Below are positions 1 to 7,899 of a stretch of 23,417 nucleotides of DNA, in pieces. The notes under the pieces are model-generated. The model was not told the origin of the DNA, ran no database searches, and saw only the letters and a list, made by a program, of their open reading frames with translations. The stretch spans positions 1-23,417 of the forward strand of contig JAEZJQ010000039.1 of the NCBI GenBank assembly GCA_023436305.1. Direction: 5' to 3'. The first letter of the stretch is position 1. Every line of letters begins with the position of its first letter. Position numbers and translations under genes: made by a program. The stretch is from Bacillota bacterium. GTDB lineage: Bacteria > Bacillota > UBA4882 > UBA8346.

Positions 1-1211
1 ACCACTCGAAACCGTTTGGAATAATACACCACCAGCGAACCCAACAGCAAAATCCCGAAACATAGGAGCAACTGTTCCCCGGACAGGACGATCCGGTCGA
101 TGGGGTTAAATCCTTTACCGACCGTAACCGCCCTGCTCATGGGGGCGAACACCATCTTCATGGGCCCCATCAGAAACCAGGTATACCAAGCGGCGCATAG
201 GGCATGGATAAACCGGCCGGCCATATACGGCCCCATCCGGATATCGGTATCGTGAATGACGCTGGCCACCTGCCCGTGCACTGAGAGCCCGCTCCAGGCA
301 ATGATCCAACTGGCGATGATCATTTTATCCAGTAAGGGGGCCGCCGCTTGACTTGCGGCCACAGTCCCCAGGTCAATCTCCAAAATACCGTTAAACAAAG
401 CGTGCCCCAACTGGGGAGCAATCCCGAAAATACCCAGCACCCAGGTCATCACCGGGGTTAATAATCGCAGCACCCCAAATACAGATAAAATCTTCACCAA
501 AACCGCAAAAAGCATGATGAAACCACAAACCATGGAAAGTGTGGCCATGGACTCCCGAACCGCTTCCCCCATTAACTGGCCAATCTGGCGCCCGTCTTCT
601 TTTCGCGCCTTTATCAAAGCCCGTATTGCCCGGCGTAAAATCCCTTTTTGAAACACTTCCTCATTTTGTACCTTTTTCTCCCGGTCGTTTCGATTGTAAA
701 ATTTAAAGATGAATCCCACTGTAAAACTGGAGAGATAATGAGCAACAGCCAGAATGATTCCCAAATCCGGCCGGCAAAACATGCCCACTGCCACCGCCCC
801 AAAGATAAATAACGGATCGGCCGTATTAGTAAATGACAAAAGCCGTTCGCCCTCAACCTGGGTGCACATCCCGCTGCGGCGAAATTTACCGGTAATAACC
901 GCATCCATGGGATATCCGGCAGCCAGCCCCATGGACAAAGCGAAAGCGCCCACTCCCGGCACGTTAAATAAAGGCCGCATCAATGGTTCCAATAACACCC
1001 CGATAAAATGGACCACGCCCATCCCCAGCATGATTTCGGATAAGACAAAGAACGGCAATAACGACGGTAAAACAATCTCCCAGAATACCTTCAACCCGGT
1101 CACTGCCGCCTCCACCCCTTCTTTGGGGCAGATAACCAACGACAGGGTTAGGAAAGACACCAAACCGGCGCCAATCAAGATATTCAACTTTTTCAGCACC
1201 AGAATCCGCAA
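1..1211 (-). CDS. ylbJ: YlbJ-type sporulation integral membrane protein (3' end beyond window)
   Basis: The reverse strand is open from an upstream TGA near 1266 to the window edge and gives about 403 residues. The best start is TTG at 1211, about 10 nt after a GGAG; GTG at 1220 sits too close to that site. The protein is very hydrophobic, with many membrane segments. It carries the hallmarks of YlbJ and the nucleoside-recognition (gate) fold: a PLMRPLF stretch, GVGAFALSMGLAAGYPMDA, and SFTNTADPLFIFGAVAVG. YlbJ is conserved in endospore formers and needed for normal spore maturation; the transported ligand, if any, is not known to me. The length already reaches the usual family size of about 400, so only a few residues should be missing. 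It is divergent from the next small gene. Family assignment is secure from sequence pattern; the exact start is less so. Confidence 0.88.
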   Translation of the reverse strand, partial: MRILVLKKLNILIGAGLVSFLTLSLVICPKEGVEAAVTGLKVFWEIVLPSLLPFFVLSEIMLGMGVVHFIGVLLEPLMRPLFNVPGVGAFALSMGLAAGYPMDAVITGKFRRSGMCTQVEGERLLSFTNTADPLFIFGAVAVGMFCRPDLGIILAVAHYLSSFTVGFIFKFYNRNDREKKVQNEEVFQKGILRRAIRALIKARKEDGRQIGQLMGEAVRESMATLSMVCGFIMLFAVLVKILSVFGVLRLLTPVMTWVLGIFGIAPQLGHALFNGILEIDLGTVAASQAAAPLLDKMIIASWIIAWSGLSVHGQVASVIHDTDIRMGPYMAGRFIHALCAAWYTWFLMGPMKMVFAPMSRAVTVGKGFNPIDRIVLSGEQLLLCFGILLLGSLVVYYSKRFRV

Positions 1212-1440
1212 AAGCGTCACACTCCATATTTTTTTAGTTCGAAAGCAAAAGGTTAAAAAAGGGTATCATTAAAAAGCAAATGTTTAAATCGACCGATACT
1301 TAAAATATATGGCCTTTTAAAAAGGGTTAGACTATTAAAAAGTCGAAAATAAATTAGAGGGACCATCAAAATAATCGCCCCTAAAAAAATAACCCCTAAA
1401 GATGTACTTTAGCGGTAATATTTTGAAACCAGAGGAACTG

Positions 1441-1626
1441 ATGACCACTGAATCAATCAATTGTTTCAAATGTAAACATTTCTATATTACCTGGGATAAA
1501 AATTTCCCCAACGGCTGCAAAGTGTTCGGGTTTAAATCGCGTTCAATGCCTGCCAGCATGGTCCATGAATCCAGTGGACAAAACTGCGGAACATTCGAAA
1601 GAAAACCGGAGAAAACGCCATCGTAA
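1441..1626 (+). CDS. Small conserved cysteine-containing protein, function unknown
   Basis: This is a 61-residue protein. The ATG at 1441 is preferred over the upstream ATG at 1402 because an AGAGGA lies 5 nt before it and homology-like content begins here. It has four cysteines: a CFKC pair near the N-terminus, then GCKVFGFKS, and a single Cys near the end, with an aromatic stretch FYITWD between. This could be a small metal-binding fold. It resembles short proteins I recall in Firmicutes and Deltaproteobacteria with a CxxC..W....P.GC..FGFKS pattern. Databases sometimes give such proteins an enzyme name, but nothing here supports a catalytic role. It stands alone on the plus strand, between divergent ylbJ and the convergent reductase gene. 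Confidence 0.7.
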   Translation: MTTESINCFKCKHFYITWDKNFPNGCKVFGFKSRSMPASMVHESSGQNCGTFERKPEKTPS

Positions 1627-1715
1627 GCCCGAAACGCTTTCGATATAAAATAATTAATAGTGCACTTTCCATTTCAATTACTTTTCACGTAAACCATAAT
1701 ATGTAACAAAACTTC

Positions 1716-2642
1716 TTAATGCTTCCACGAAACATCCGGTGTATTGATCAGGTACTCCCATGCTTTTAGTGCGGCTTTGGCGCCTTCGCCGGCGGCGATG
1801 ATAATCTGTTTCTCAGGGACGGTGGTCACATCGCCGGCGGCATAAAGACCTGGTATATTCGTCCGGCAATGACAATCCACTTTGATCTCGCGGGCCTCGT
1901 TTAATTCCACTGACTTTTCCAGGAATTCGATGTTGGTGTCCAGTCCAATCTCGATAAAGATACCTTGAACGGGAATCTCGAAACGATTTTCGGTGGCGGT
2001 TTCTTCAAGAACGATTCTTTCCACCGATTTACCGCCTTTGATTTCAACCACCGTATGTCCTGGAAATTGTTTTAGCTGTTTAAAGGGTTTCAACCGTTCG
2101 ATTAAAATCGCGTCTGCCGTTAATTGATCCATATAAATCAAGTAAATGTCCACCGTATAATTCTTTAAATCCAAAACCGATTTTAGCGCCGAATTGCCCC
2201 CGCCCACTACCGCCACCGTTAAATTTCGAAACAGTGGTCCGTCACAAGTGGAGCAATAGCTTACCCCTTTGTTGCGGAATCCGTCTTCACCGGGAACGTT
2301 TAAGGTTTTCGGTTTTTTACCGGATGAGATAATCACCGTTTTCCCAGCAAATTCTTCCGTCGAGGTCCGGACTGTAAACAATGTTTCCTCTTTCGCCAGG
2401 GATTGGATCTCAGCTAGCCTTTTCTCCAGGTGGAGCCCTTCCACCTGTTCCTCAAAGCGATCCATCAGCGCCTGGCCGTCGATCTCCTGAAAACCCATGT
2501 AATTTTCGATATCTGTGGTCCAGTTGGCCTGACCGCCGATGTCTTTGCTTAAGATTAAGGTTTTGATCCCTTTCCGGGCAGCGAAAACACCCGCCGTCAT
2601 TCCCGCCGGACCGGCGCCGATGATGATTAAGTCGTAAACCAT
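1716..2642 (-). CDS. AhpF/thioredoxin-reductase-like flavoprotein disulfide reductase
   Basis: A 308-residue FAD-dependent reductase. The FAD dinucleotide motif GAGPAG is at residues 9-14, the redox-active CSTC at 130-133, a second Rossmann glycine motif VVGGGNSA at 146-152, and the closing FAD motif GDVTTVPEKQI at 270-280. The TTVPxKQI ending matches the reductase core of AhpF rather than classical TrxB. The strand after the second Rossmann motif (VDIYLIYMDQLTAD) lacks the HRRxxxR arginines that classical TrxB uses for NADPH, which again fits AhpF-type NADH users. The gene starts 10 nt after the stop of the glutaredoxin gene upstream, so the two form an operon. The inferred role is to reduce the partner CPWC protein and, through it, peroxiredoxins or other targets. 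The AhpF N-terminal tandem thioredoxin-like domain is absent, and the small partner probably replaces it. Confidence 0.9.
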   Translation of the reverse strand: MVYDLIIIGAGPAGMTAGVFAARKGIKTLILSKDIGGQANWTTDIENYMGFQEIDGQALMDRFEEQVEGLHLEKRLAEIQSLAKEETLFTVRTSTEEFAGKTVIISSGKKPKTLNVPGEDGFRNKGVSYCSTCDGPLFRNLTVAVVGGGNSALKSVLDLKNYTVDIYLIYMDQLTADAILIERLKPFKQLKQFPGHTVVEIKGGKSVERIVLEETATENRFEIPVQGIFIEIGLDTNIEFLEKSVELNEAREIKVDCHCRTNIPGLYAAGDVTTVPEKQIIIAAGEGAKAALKAWEYLINTPDVSWKH

Positions 2643-2652
2643 AACGCCCCGC

Positions 2653-2883
2653 CTAATGTAACATACTGTCGATCCGGTCGGGATCGTAACCTACAATATA
2701 CCGCTCGCCGATGGTAATCACCGGAACGCTCCGCTGCCCGGTAAGCTCTACCATCCGCTGAGCCGCCTGGATATCGTCCGCTACATCAACCTCCTGGTAG
2801 TTGACCCCTTTGTTTTTTAAATATGACTTGACCTTACTGCACCAGGGACAGGTTGGCGTGGTATAAACTCTGACGTCTTCCAT
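2653..2883 (-). CDS. Glutaredoxin-like / NrdH-type redoxin
   Basis: A 76-residue thioredoxin-fold protein with the CPWC active site at residues 12-15 following VYTTPT, and the cis-proline segment RSVPVITIG before the C-terminal helix. The start codon ATG at 2883 has a strong AAGGAGG about 9 nt upstream. It is the first gene of a two-gene operon with the AhpF-like reductase, similar in arrangement to the small redoxin plus flavoprotein pairs described in clostridia. Glutaredoxin-like proteins of this size are usually reduced by a dedicated flavoprotein rather than by glutathione, which Bacillota often lack. Family and pairing are secure; the downstream substrate is not shown by the sequence. 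Confidence 0.9.
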   Translation of the reverse strand: MEDVRVYTTPTCPWCSKVKSYLKNKGVNYQEVDVADDIQAAQRMVELTGQRSVPVITIGERYIVGYDPDRIDSMLH

Positions 2884-3048
2884 GGATTTATTCCTCCTTA
2901 TGCGCGAAAACGCATTGATTGGTAAAACTGTTTTTATTATTTCCCGTGATTATCGAGGTTACTCTTCCGGTTGAAAATACCAATATCCTGGAAGATAATC
3001 GGATCCATAACGCAATGATTGTCAATTTGAATGAGAACCGATGGCAAT

Positions 3049-3537
3049 TTAGCTAACTTCCCCAAAAACTCCTTTTGATTTTAAATTGTCATAATGGATT
3101 GCCAACCAATAAAAGTAGGGTAAGGATATGAGGAATCGAAAGATTGGACTCCAGTGAATGTATTCTAATAATCCGATTTGATGGAAGACTTCATCGTTGG
3201 CGGCATTCATCAATGCAAAGATTAACAGATAAGCATAATAAGCATACCCTGTTCTTTTATCGGGCAAAAAGTGGATAAACATCATTATCGCAGGTGTCCA
3301 GGCTAAATCAAGAAGTAATGGTAGTCCTGAAACAGAAAAAGGATAAATATGTTGGTATTTTACAAGACCCAAAATGTTGTCAAGGATAAAAATTATAAAT
3401 GTTGTGAGCGCGGAGCCCCAAATGATTCCGAACCAGAAGAGAGATTTGATTTCTTTGCGATTTAGAAAAATTACCAATAATACTAATAAACCCAGCGGAA
3501 ATAAAAAGTAGTATAAAGATAAAGGGTCTTTTATCAA
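3049..3537 (-). CDS. Small integral membrane protein, family not recognised
   Basis: A 162-residue protein starting at TTG 3537, with AAGGAGA about 8 nt upstream; an ATG closer to that site is out of frame and stops after two codons. About five hydrophobic segments are visible, roughly at residues 9-26, 32-55, 72-91, 97-115 and 131-148. Conserved-looking polar points sit within or next to membrane segments (DLAWTP, NAANDEVFHQIG). The size and pattern recall small uncharacterised Firmicutes membrane proteins such as the CBO0543-like group, but I cannot confirm that. It is transcribed away from the polyketide cluster, so the 341 nt between them is a divergent promoter region. No enzymatic motif is seen. 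Confidence 0.72.
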   Translation of the reverse strand: MIKDPLSLYYFLFPLGLLVLLVIFLNRKEIKSLFWFGIIWGSALTTFIIFILDNILGLVKYQHIYPFSVSGLPLLLDLAWTPAIMMFIHFLPDKRTGYAYYAYLLIFALMNAANDEVFHQIGLLEYIHWSPIFRFLISLPYFYWLAIHYDNLKSKGVFGEVS

Positions 3538-3878
3538 TCCATATGTCTCCTTTATTTTTCTGGTACTTTATTACCCTTTAACGATTAGGGTGTGCGTGTT
3601 TGTAAGTTTTATACTACTTTTAGATGGAAAAACAATGTCGCTCTCGGATGATAAAAGTAAACATTTTTTAAAATATAAAGATCGCTTCGGAAAATATTAA
3701 ATTTGAACATAAAACATATAAAATTATTGATTAATTCCATTAACCCACTATAAAAATATAAAAATGCAATGAAATCTTAGGTTCGTATTATACCGGACCT
3801 GTTAATTGGCACTATATTAATCGATAAAAAATATGTATACTATATAATAAGAAATTTAATGTGATATTGTGAGGCGTC
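3538..3878. promoter_or_regulatory. AT-rich divergent intergenic region upstream of the biosynthetic cluster
   Basis: These 341 nt contain no credible gene. They are strongly AT-rich and separate the leftward membrane protein gene from the rightward biosynthetic cluster. A sigma-A-like candidate is TTGATT at 3727-3732 and TATAAA at 3749-3754 with a 16-bp spacer, facing the cluster. A second perfect TATAAT at 3843-3848 is close to the first start codon but has no good -35 partner. No convincing operator or riboswitch was seen. Confidence 0.4.
3727..3754 (+). promoter_or_regulatory. Candidate sigma-A promoter of the KAS III/PKS cluster
   Basis: TTGATT and TATAAA are spaced by 16 bp, about 125 nt before the first gene of the cluster. 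The match is reasonable, but chance hits are common in such AT-rich DNA. Confidence 0.33.
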
Positions 3879-4919
3879 ATGAATTATTCTTTTCCACCGA
3901 GGAGCCGGAAGAAAATCGGCCGTTTCTGTAAAATATTGGCCACGGCGTCTTTTGCGCCTGAAACAATCGTAACCAATGAAGACATCATCAATAAACATGG
4001 TCTACCATTTAAAAGCCGGATAATTGTCAAATCAATCGGGGTGGAAACAAGACACGTGGCCATGGATTCCATAACCGACAGCGATGTTTTATGCGCATCG
4101 GCGAAAAAATGTCTGGAAAATTCAGGTTTATCACCGGACCAGCTTTCCCGGCTGATTGTCAACAAATATTTTGGGGATAACCTATTACCAATGACCGCCA
4201 GCCGGTTGCTGGGTAAACTCGGCAGCGGGACGGCGGTGCATTCTTTTGATATTGACGGTGGAATATCGTCATTTTTATATGCCGTGGATACCATATCCAG
4301 GTTTATCAACACCGGTGACGAGTATATTCTCCTTTCATCAGGGGGAGTTAACACTCGGCTGATAAGTCAAACCGACGCCAGAGTCGCGTTTTTATTCGGA
4401 GACGCATCCGCTTCCCTACTATTTGGCTATTCCAAGGAACAGCATATATTAGCCAGCTATTTCTATACCAATCACCAATTCCATGACTTGGCCACCGCCC
4501 TGAGTCCATTATCCATAATCAACATGCCGGTGGAATCTTCACCCCATAAAAAACTTTCATGGCTGCATGATACTTATCGAATGGATAACTGGAAGAATGC
4601 CGCGGAATTTTACCGTCAGGCTTCCCTGGAAATATCCCGGAATATTCTTGAAGAAAGCGGACTCGGTATGGACAATATTGATTTGGTGTTAGTCACCGAA
4701 AACAACCGCCAAATATGGGAATTAACCCTGAAAACGCTGGGGGTTGATGAAACAAAAAGTATTTCATTGCTGAAAAACTACGGGAATACCATGTCGGCAA
4801 TGCTTCCCCTACTCTTGGACCATGGATTTCAGAGTGGCCGGATCCAACCCGGAATGACCCTCATGTTGATCTCCCATGGTGAAGGAATGAACGGCGGAGG
4901 TTTGATTTATAAAGTGTGA
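3879..4919 (+). CDS. KAS III-like protein lacking catalytic Cys and His (probable pseudo-enzyme subunit)
   Basis: A 346-residue thiolase-fold protein of the FabH/KAS III type, with GAGG 5 nt before ATG. The fold markers are present: the nucleophile-loop strand SFDIDGG (about 122-128), the FLFGDASAS segment (about 171-179), the YGNT motif with the conserved Asn at 303, and the glycine-rich end SHGEGMNGGG. In FabH the nucleophile loop reads DIxxACSGF; here it is DIDGGISSF, so Ile129 replaces the catalytic Cys. The position of the catalytic His in the PHQAN motif is Glu274 (VTENNRQ). Two of the three catalytic residues are therefore gone. It has exactly the same length as the second KAS III-like protein downstream (346), with W280 and N303 at equal positions. 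This suggests a duplicated heterodimer, as with PqsB/PqsC or KS-alpha/chain-length factor. It is the first gene of the cluster. Confidence 0.88.
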   Translation: MNYSFPPRSRKKIGRFCKILATASFAPETIVTNEDIINKHGLPFKSRIIVKSIGVETRHVAMDSITDSDVLCASAKKCLENSGLSPDQLSRLIVNKYFGDNLLPMTASRLLGKLGSGTAVHSFDIDGGISSFLYAVDTISRFINTGDEYILLSSGGVNTRLISQTDARVAFLFGDASASLLFGYSKEQHILASYFYTNHQFHDLATALSPLSIINMPVESSPHKKLSWLHDTYRMDNWKNAAEFYRQASLEISRNILEESGLGMDNIDLVLVTENNRQIWELTLKTLGVDETKSISLLKNYGNTMSAMLPLLLDHGFQSGRIQPGMTLMLISHGEGMNGGGLIYKV

Positions 4920-4930
4920 CATGGAAAACG

Positions 4931-4970
4931 ATTTATATCATGTTTGCAAGATTTGTATCATGTTTGCACG
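4931..4970. repeat. Two tandem 20-bp direct repeats
   Basis: Positions 4931-4950 and 4951-4970 are directly adjacent copies that share the core TATCATGTTTGCA and differ at two positions. They lie in the 113-nt gap between the first KAS III-like gene and the ACP gene, about 60 nt before the ACP start. They could be a local duplication or a pair of regulator-binding sites; two copies without spacers do not make a CRISPR array. Confidence 0.8.
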
Positions 4971-5032
4971 AATTTAGATTTATTTTTTGGGTTGTTTTGT
5001 TACAAATCCTATTATATTAAGGAGGGAAAGCC

Positions 5033-5275
5033 ATGGATTATGATGAGATTTACCGTAAGACCAAAGCGATTATTGTTGATTATTTGCGCGTCGAAGAAAA
5101 CGAAGTAACCCCTGAAACAAATATTGTCGATGATTTATATGCCGACTCGATTGCCGTGGTCGAATTGGGATTCCGGTTTTCGGAGACTTTTTCCATACCA
5201 ATGATCGAGGGAAACCCGGAACTGTTTGTGATGAAAGAACTGGTTGCTTATATCCAAAAAAATATCAGTGAGTGA
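5033..5275 (+). CDS. Free-standing acyl carrier protein
   Basis: An 80-residue type II ACP with a strong AAGGAGG about 7 nt before ATG. The phosphopantetheine site is the Ser39 of ADSIAVVEL, in the normal place after the first helix, and the protein is acidic with the usual four-helix length. It lies between the two KAS III-like genes, 25 nt before the second one. It is therefore the likely acyl partner of that pair and of the adjacent AMP-forming ligase. It is the only carrier protein in the window with a canonical Ser at the attachment site, because the repeats in the large synthase have Thr. The cluster PPTase is the obvious activator. Its identity as an ACP is secure; the acyl group carried is unknown. 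Confidence 0.95.
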   Translation: MDYDEIYRKTKAIIVDYLRVEENEVTPETNIVDDLYADSIAVVELGFRFSETFSIPMIEGNPELFVMKELVAYIQKNISE

Positions 5276-5300
5276 GATCAAACCCTCTCTTGGAGGATCC

Positions 5301-6341
5301 ATGGATACCAGTATTCAATTTCCGGATATCAAACCGTTGAATATTGAACGTTATGCCAAAATTGTGGCGATGGGGGCCGGACTCCCTGAAAATGTAATAA
5401 CCAATCAAGAAATTATTAATCGTTACAATATCATCGCCACCGACAGGGCGGTGGAGTATTCTCTGGGAATCAAAGAAAGACGATGGGTTGAGCCCAATCA
5501 AAAACTTGAAGATTTGATGGCCAAAGCCGTCAATCATTGCCTGGAACGGGCCGGTCTGAAAATTGACAGTGTCAGCCGGGTGATTTACACCCGTTTGCTC
5601 GGGGACTTTCAGGTTCCCGCCGCTTCGGTGGGAGTCCTCAGGAAACTCGGCGCAAATATTGGAATCCCCGCGTTTGATATTTCTTCGGCGTGCAGTGGTT
5701 TCATGCACGCCATGGACCTTGCCATCCGTTACATTGCTTCCGGCGATGAATATGTCCTGGTGATTGGGGGCGGAATTACTTCAGCGGGTATCCAAACCTG
5801 GAAAAAACCCAACCCGAAAACCGTGTTTTTATTTGGGGACGCCATAGTGGCCATGCTCCTCGGGCCCTCCGAAACCAAACATTTTCTGGCCTCCTATATC
5901 ATTACCAACCCCAAGTTGTATGACAATGCCCTGATTCCCTGTGGAACCGGTCTTTTGCGGGAGGATATGCCGGATTTGGACTACGATATCTTCAATATGA
6001 AGATTGTTGATGGAAATTTAGTTCAGCAAAGCGCGGTGGAGTATTCCAAAGTCATTGCCGAGAAGCTTTTGTCAGTCACCGGATTATCGCTTGCGGATAT
6101 GGACTTTTTTGTCACTTCCGATCAATCCACCAAGATATGGGAAGCCCAGTTAAACGCTTTAGGAATTCCATTCGAAAAAAGTATCAGTTTGTTTTATAAA
6201 TATGGAAACACGGTTGCCGCCATGAGCCCTTTAAATCTTGACGGACTCATTCAGGCAGGCCGCCTAAAAAGAGGCCATTTGGTCATGATGATGGCCCACG
6301 GCGCCGGAGCCAGCAGCGGCGGAATGATTTTTCGATACTAG
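5301..6341 (+). CDS. KAS III-like condensing enzyme or acyltransferase retaining Cys but not His
   Basis: A 346-residue FabH-like protein. The start at ATG 5301 follows TTGGAGG by about 5 nt; an upstream in-frame TTG would overlap the ACP gene and has no such site. The nucleophile motif is intact (FDISSACSGF, Cys131), as is the YGNT Asn303. However, the FabH PHQAN His is replaced: this stretch reads VTSDQST, with Ser273 or Asp274 at that place. Loss of His with retention of Cys is seen in some KAS III relatives that work as acyltransferases or use altered chemistry. The close length and motif register with the upstream Cys-less paralogue imply a heterodimer in which this is the catalytic subunit. 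Its neighbours, an ACP before and an acyl ligase after, support action on ACP-bound acyl groups. The precise reaction is not determined. Confidence 0.9.
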   Translation: MDTSIQFPDIKPLNIERYAKIVAMGAGLPENVITNQEIINRYNIIATDRAVEYSLGIKERRWVEPNQKLEDLMAKAVNHCLERAGLKIDSVSRVIYTRLLGDFQVPAASVGVLRKLGANIGIPAFDISSACSGFMHAMDLAIRYIASGDEYVLVIGGGITSAGIQTWKKPNPKTVFLFGDAIVAMLLGPSETKHFLASYIITNPKLYDNALIPCGTGLLREDMPDLDYDIFNMKIVDGNLVQQSAVEYSKVIAEKLLSVTGLSLADMDFFVTSDQSTKIWEAQLNALGIPFEKSISLFYKYGNTVAAMSPLNLDGLIQAGRLKRGHLVMMMAHGAGASSGGMIFRY

Positions 6342-6390
6342 AAAAACATTAATTCGCAACTTATTTTTATATGAAGAAAGGAGCGCTCCG

Positions 6391-7881
6391 ATGAACTATT
6401 GTGAGTTGTTATTTGATATTGAAGCAATATATCTTGATAATAAAGCGATTATTGATGCGGAAAACAGCCGGAGACTATCATACCGCGAACTGCAAGAAGA
6501 AGTATTAAAGGTTGCCGCATATTTAAGAGGGAAAGGTTACAAACCGGGAACGGTGATTTCATCCCATTTGTATAATAGCGCGGAAGCCGTCATTGTGCTT
6601 TTAGCGGTTCAATATATCGGATGCGTCATCTGTCTGGTGGATCCGTTATTTAAGCCCGGCGAGTTATCCTATTATATCAGTGACTCAAAATCAAAATGTT
6701 TGATTACATACCTTCAACCCGGAGAAACCCAATTTGAACCCGGAATGGAACCGGATATCGTCAATGTCCTGGAAGTGGAGGAAGTATGTAAGAATTCGAT
6801 TTCCAATATTATCACCCGTCAAGAAATGTATCATTTTGAAAACAATGAACTGGCCATGTTGTTGTATACATCCGGGTCAACCTCAACACCGAAGGGTGTG
6901 ATGCTTACCACCGGGTGTTTTTATACTTTCCTTAAAAAAAGTAATACGTCCATGTACCGGTATGTTCCTGAAGACCGGCTTTTGTGCTACGTACCGTTCT
7001 CTCATGGGTTTGGGTCCATTTCCCTGCTGATTCCCTCACTGGTAGGGAGAGCGGCCATTGTTTTTCTCCGGTCCTTTCAGCCCACAAAAGTGGCCAACGC
7101 TATTGCCAATGAACATATCACCCATATCTTCGGAGTACCGACTCATTACCAACAACTGTTACGGTATGAATCCATTTATAATGAGTTGCGCAAGTTGAAG
7201 GCGGCGTTTTGCGCGGCGGCGCCGTTAAGTTCCGATACGGCTTTATCCTGGTATAAAAGTATCGGAATTTATCTGGATGAGGGCTACGGTATCACTGAAG
7301 TGACTACGCTTATCGCCACCCGGATGTCCATGTTGCCTGAACCTTCGGGCAATGTGGGTTTCCCGCCCAAAAATATTCTGACCGTGGAAGCCGCTAACGA
7401 AGACGGCCAGGCTTGTGAAAATGGAATTATCGGCGAAATAAGGGTAACGGGACCGGGTTTGATGCTCGGATATTTAAACCGCCCCGACGAAACCGCCGAT
7501 AGGTTAAGAAATGGATGGTTTTATACCGGGGATCTCGGATATCGCAAAAGTGACGGTTCGTTTGTGATCTGCGGCCGGAAAACCGAATTTATCAATGTGG
7601 CGGGCCTTAAAATAACACCCATCGAAATTGAGGCCATACTCAACGCCCATCCCGATGTGGTTGATTCAGCGGCGATTGGTGTTGAGGATGGCGTTTATGG
7701 TGAAATAGTCAAAGCGTTTGTGGTGCGGAAAGACAATACGAACATCTCCGAAAGGGATTTGATAAAGTATTTGTCGGGCAAATTGGCCAATTTTAAAGTG
7801 CCGAAGTATATTGTTTTCCTGGATGAGTTTCCCCGGAACAACATTGGCAAAATTGATAAGAAAGCTTTAAAAAATCTATAG
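6391..7881 (+). CDS. AMP-forming acyl-ACP/acyl-CoA ligase (ANL superfamily)
   Basis: A 496-residue adenylate-forming enzyme with AAGGAG 7 nt before ATG. Motifs in order: the phosphate loop YTSGSTSTPKGV at 159-170, the aromatic segment VPFSHGFGS at 201-209, GYGITE at 298-303, YTGDLGY at 378-384, the hinge and core motif GRKTEFINVAGLKITP at 395-410, and the C-terminal catalytic lysine in GKIDK (Lys487). The length is typical of a complete single-domain ligase, without fused carrier or reductase domains. Such enzymes activate a carboxylic acid as acyl-AMP and transfer it to CoA or to the phosphopantetheine of an ACP. The free ACP gene two genes upstream makes ACP loading the favoured inference. 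It is 49 nt after the KAS III-like gene and 18 nt before the hydrolase gene, in one operon. Substrate specificity cannot be read from the sequence. Confidence 0.93.
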   Translation: MNYCELLFDIEAIYLDNKAIIDAENSRRLSYRELQEEVLKVAAYLRGKGYKPGTVISSHLYNSAEAVIVLLAVQYIGCVICLVDPLFKPGELSYYISDSKSKCLITYLQPGETQFEPGMEPDIVNVLEVEEVCKNSISNIITRQEMYHFENNELAMLLYTSGSTSTPKGVMLTTGCFYTFLKKSNTSMYRYVPEDRLLCYVPFSHGFGSISLLIPSLVGRAAIVFLRSFQPTKVANAIANEHITHIFGVPTHYQQLLRYESIYNELRKLKAAFCAAAPLSSDTALSWYKSIGIYLDEGYGITEVTTLIATRMSMLPEPSGNVGFPPKNILTVEAANEDGQACENGIIGEIRVTGPGLMLGYLNRPDETADRLRNGWFYTGDLGYRKSDGSFVICGRKTEFINVAGLKITPIEIEAILNAHPDVVDSAAIGVEDGVYGEIVKAFVVRKDNTNISERDLIKYLSGKLANFKVPKYIVFLDEFPRNNIGKIDKKALKNL

Positions 7882-7899
7882 TTTTATAAAGGGAATGGA

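Noticed and set aside
614..1272. Several open frames on both strands (plus 754-1272, minus 614-904 and 964-1227)
   Set aside because: They are out-of-frame shadows of ylbJ, whose own frame is open from the TTG at 1211 to the window edge and encodes a recognisable family.
1630..1642. Short hairpin CGAAA/TTTCG after the small Cys protein as a terminator
   Set aside because: Only five base pairs with a three-base loop and no T tract follows on the plus strand.
2919..3056. Plus-strand 45-codon frame from TTG 2919 that looked like a protein tail (VENTNILEDN...NRWQFS)
   Set aside because: There is no ribosome site, it is too short for any family match, and it overlaps the end of the convergent membrane protein gene.
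3884..4354. 156-codon minus-strand frame inside the first KAS III-like gene
   Set aside because: Antisense shadow of a well-supported gene; no family features.
4931..4970. CRISPR-like repeats
   Set aside because: Only two directly adjacent copies with no spacers; better called a tandem duplication.
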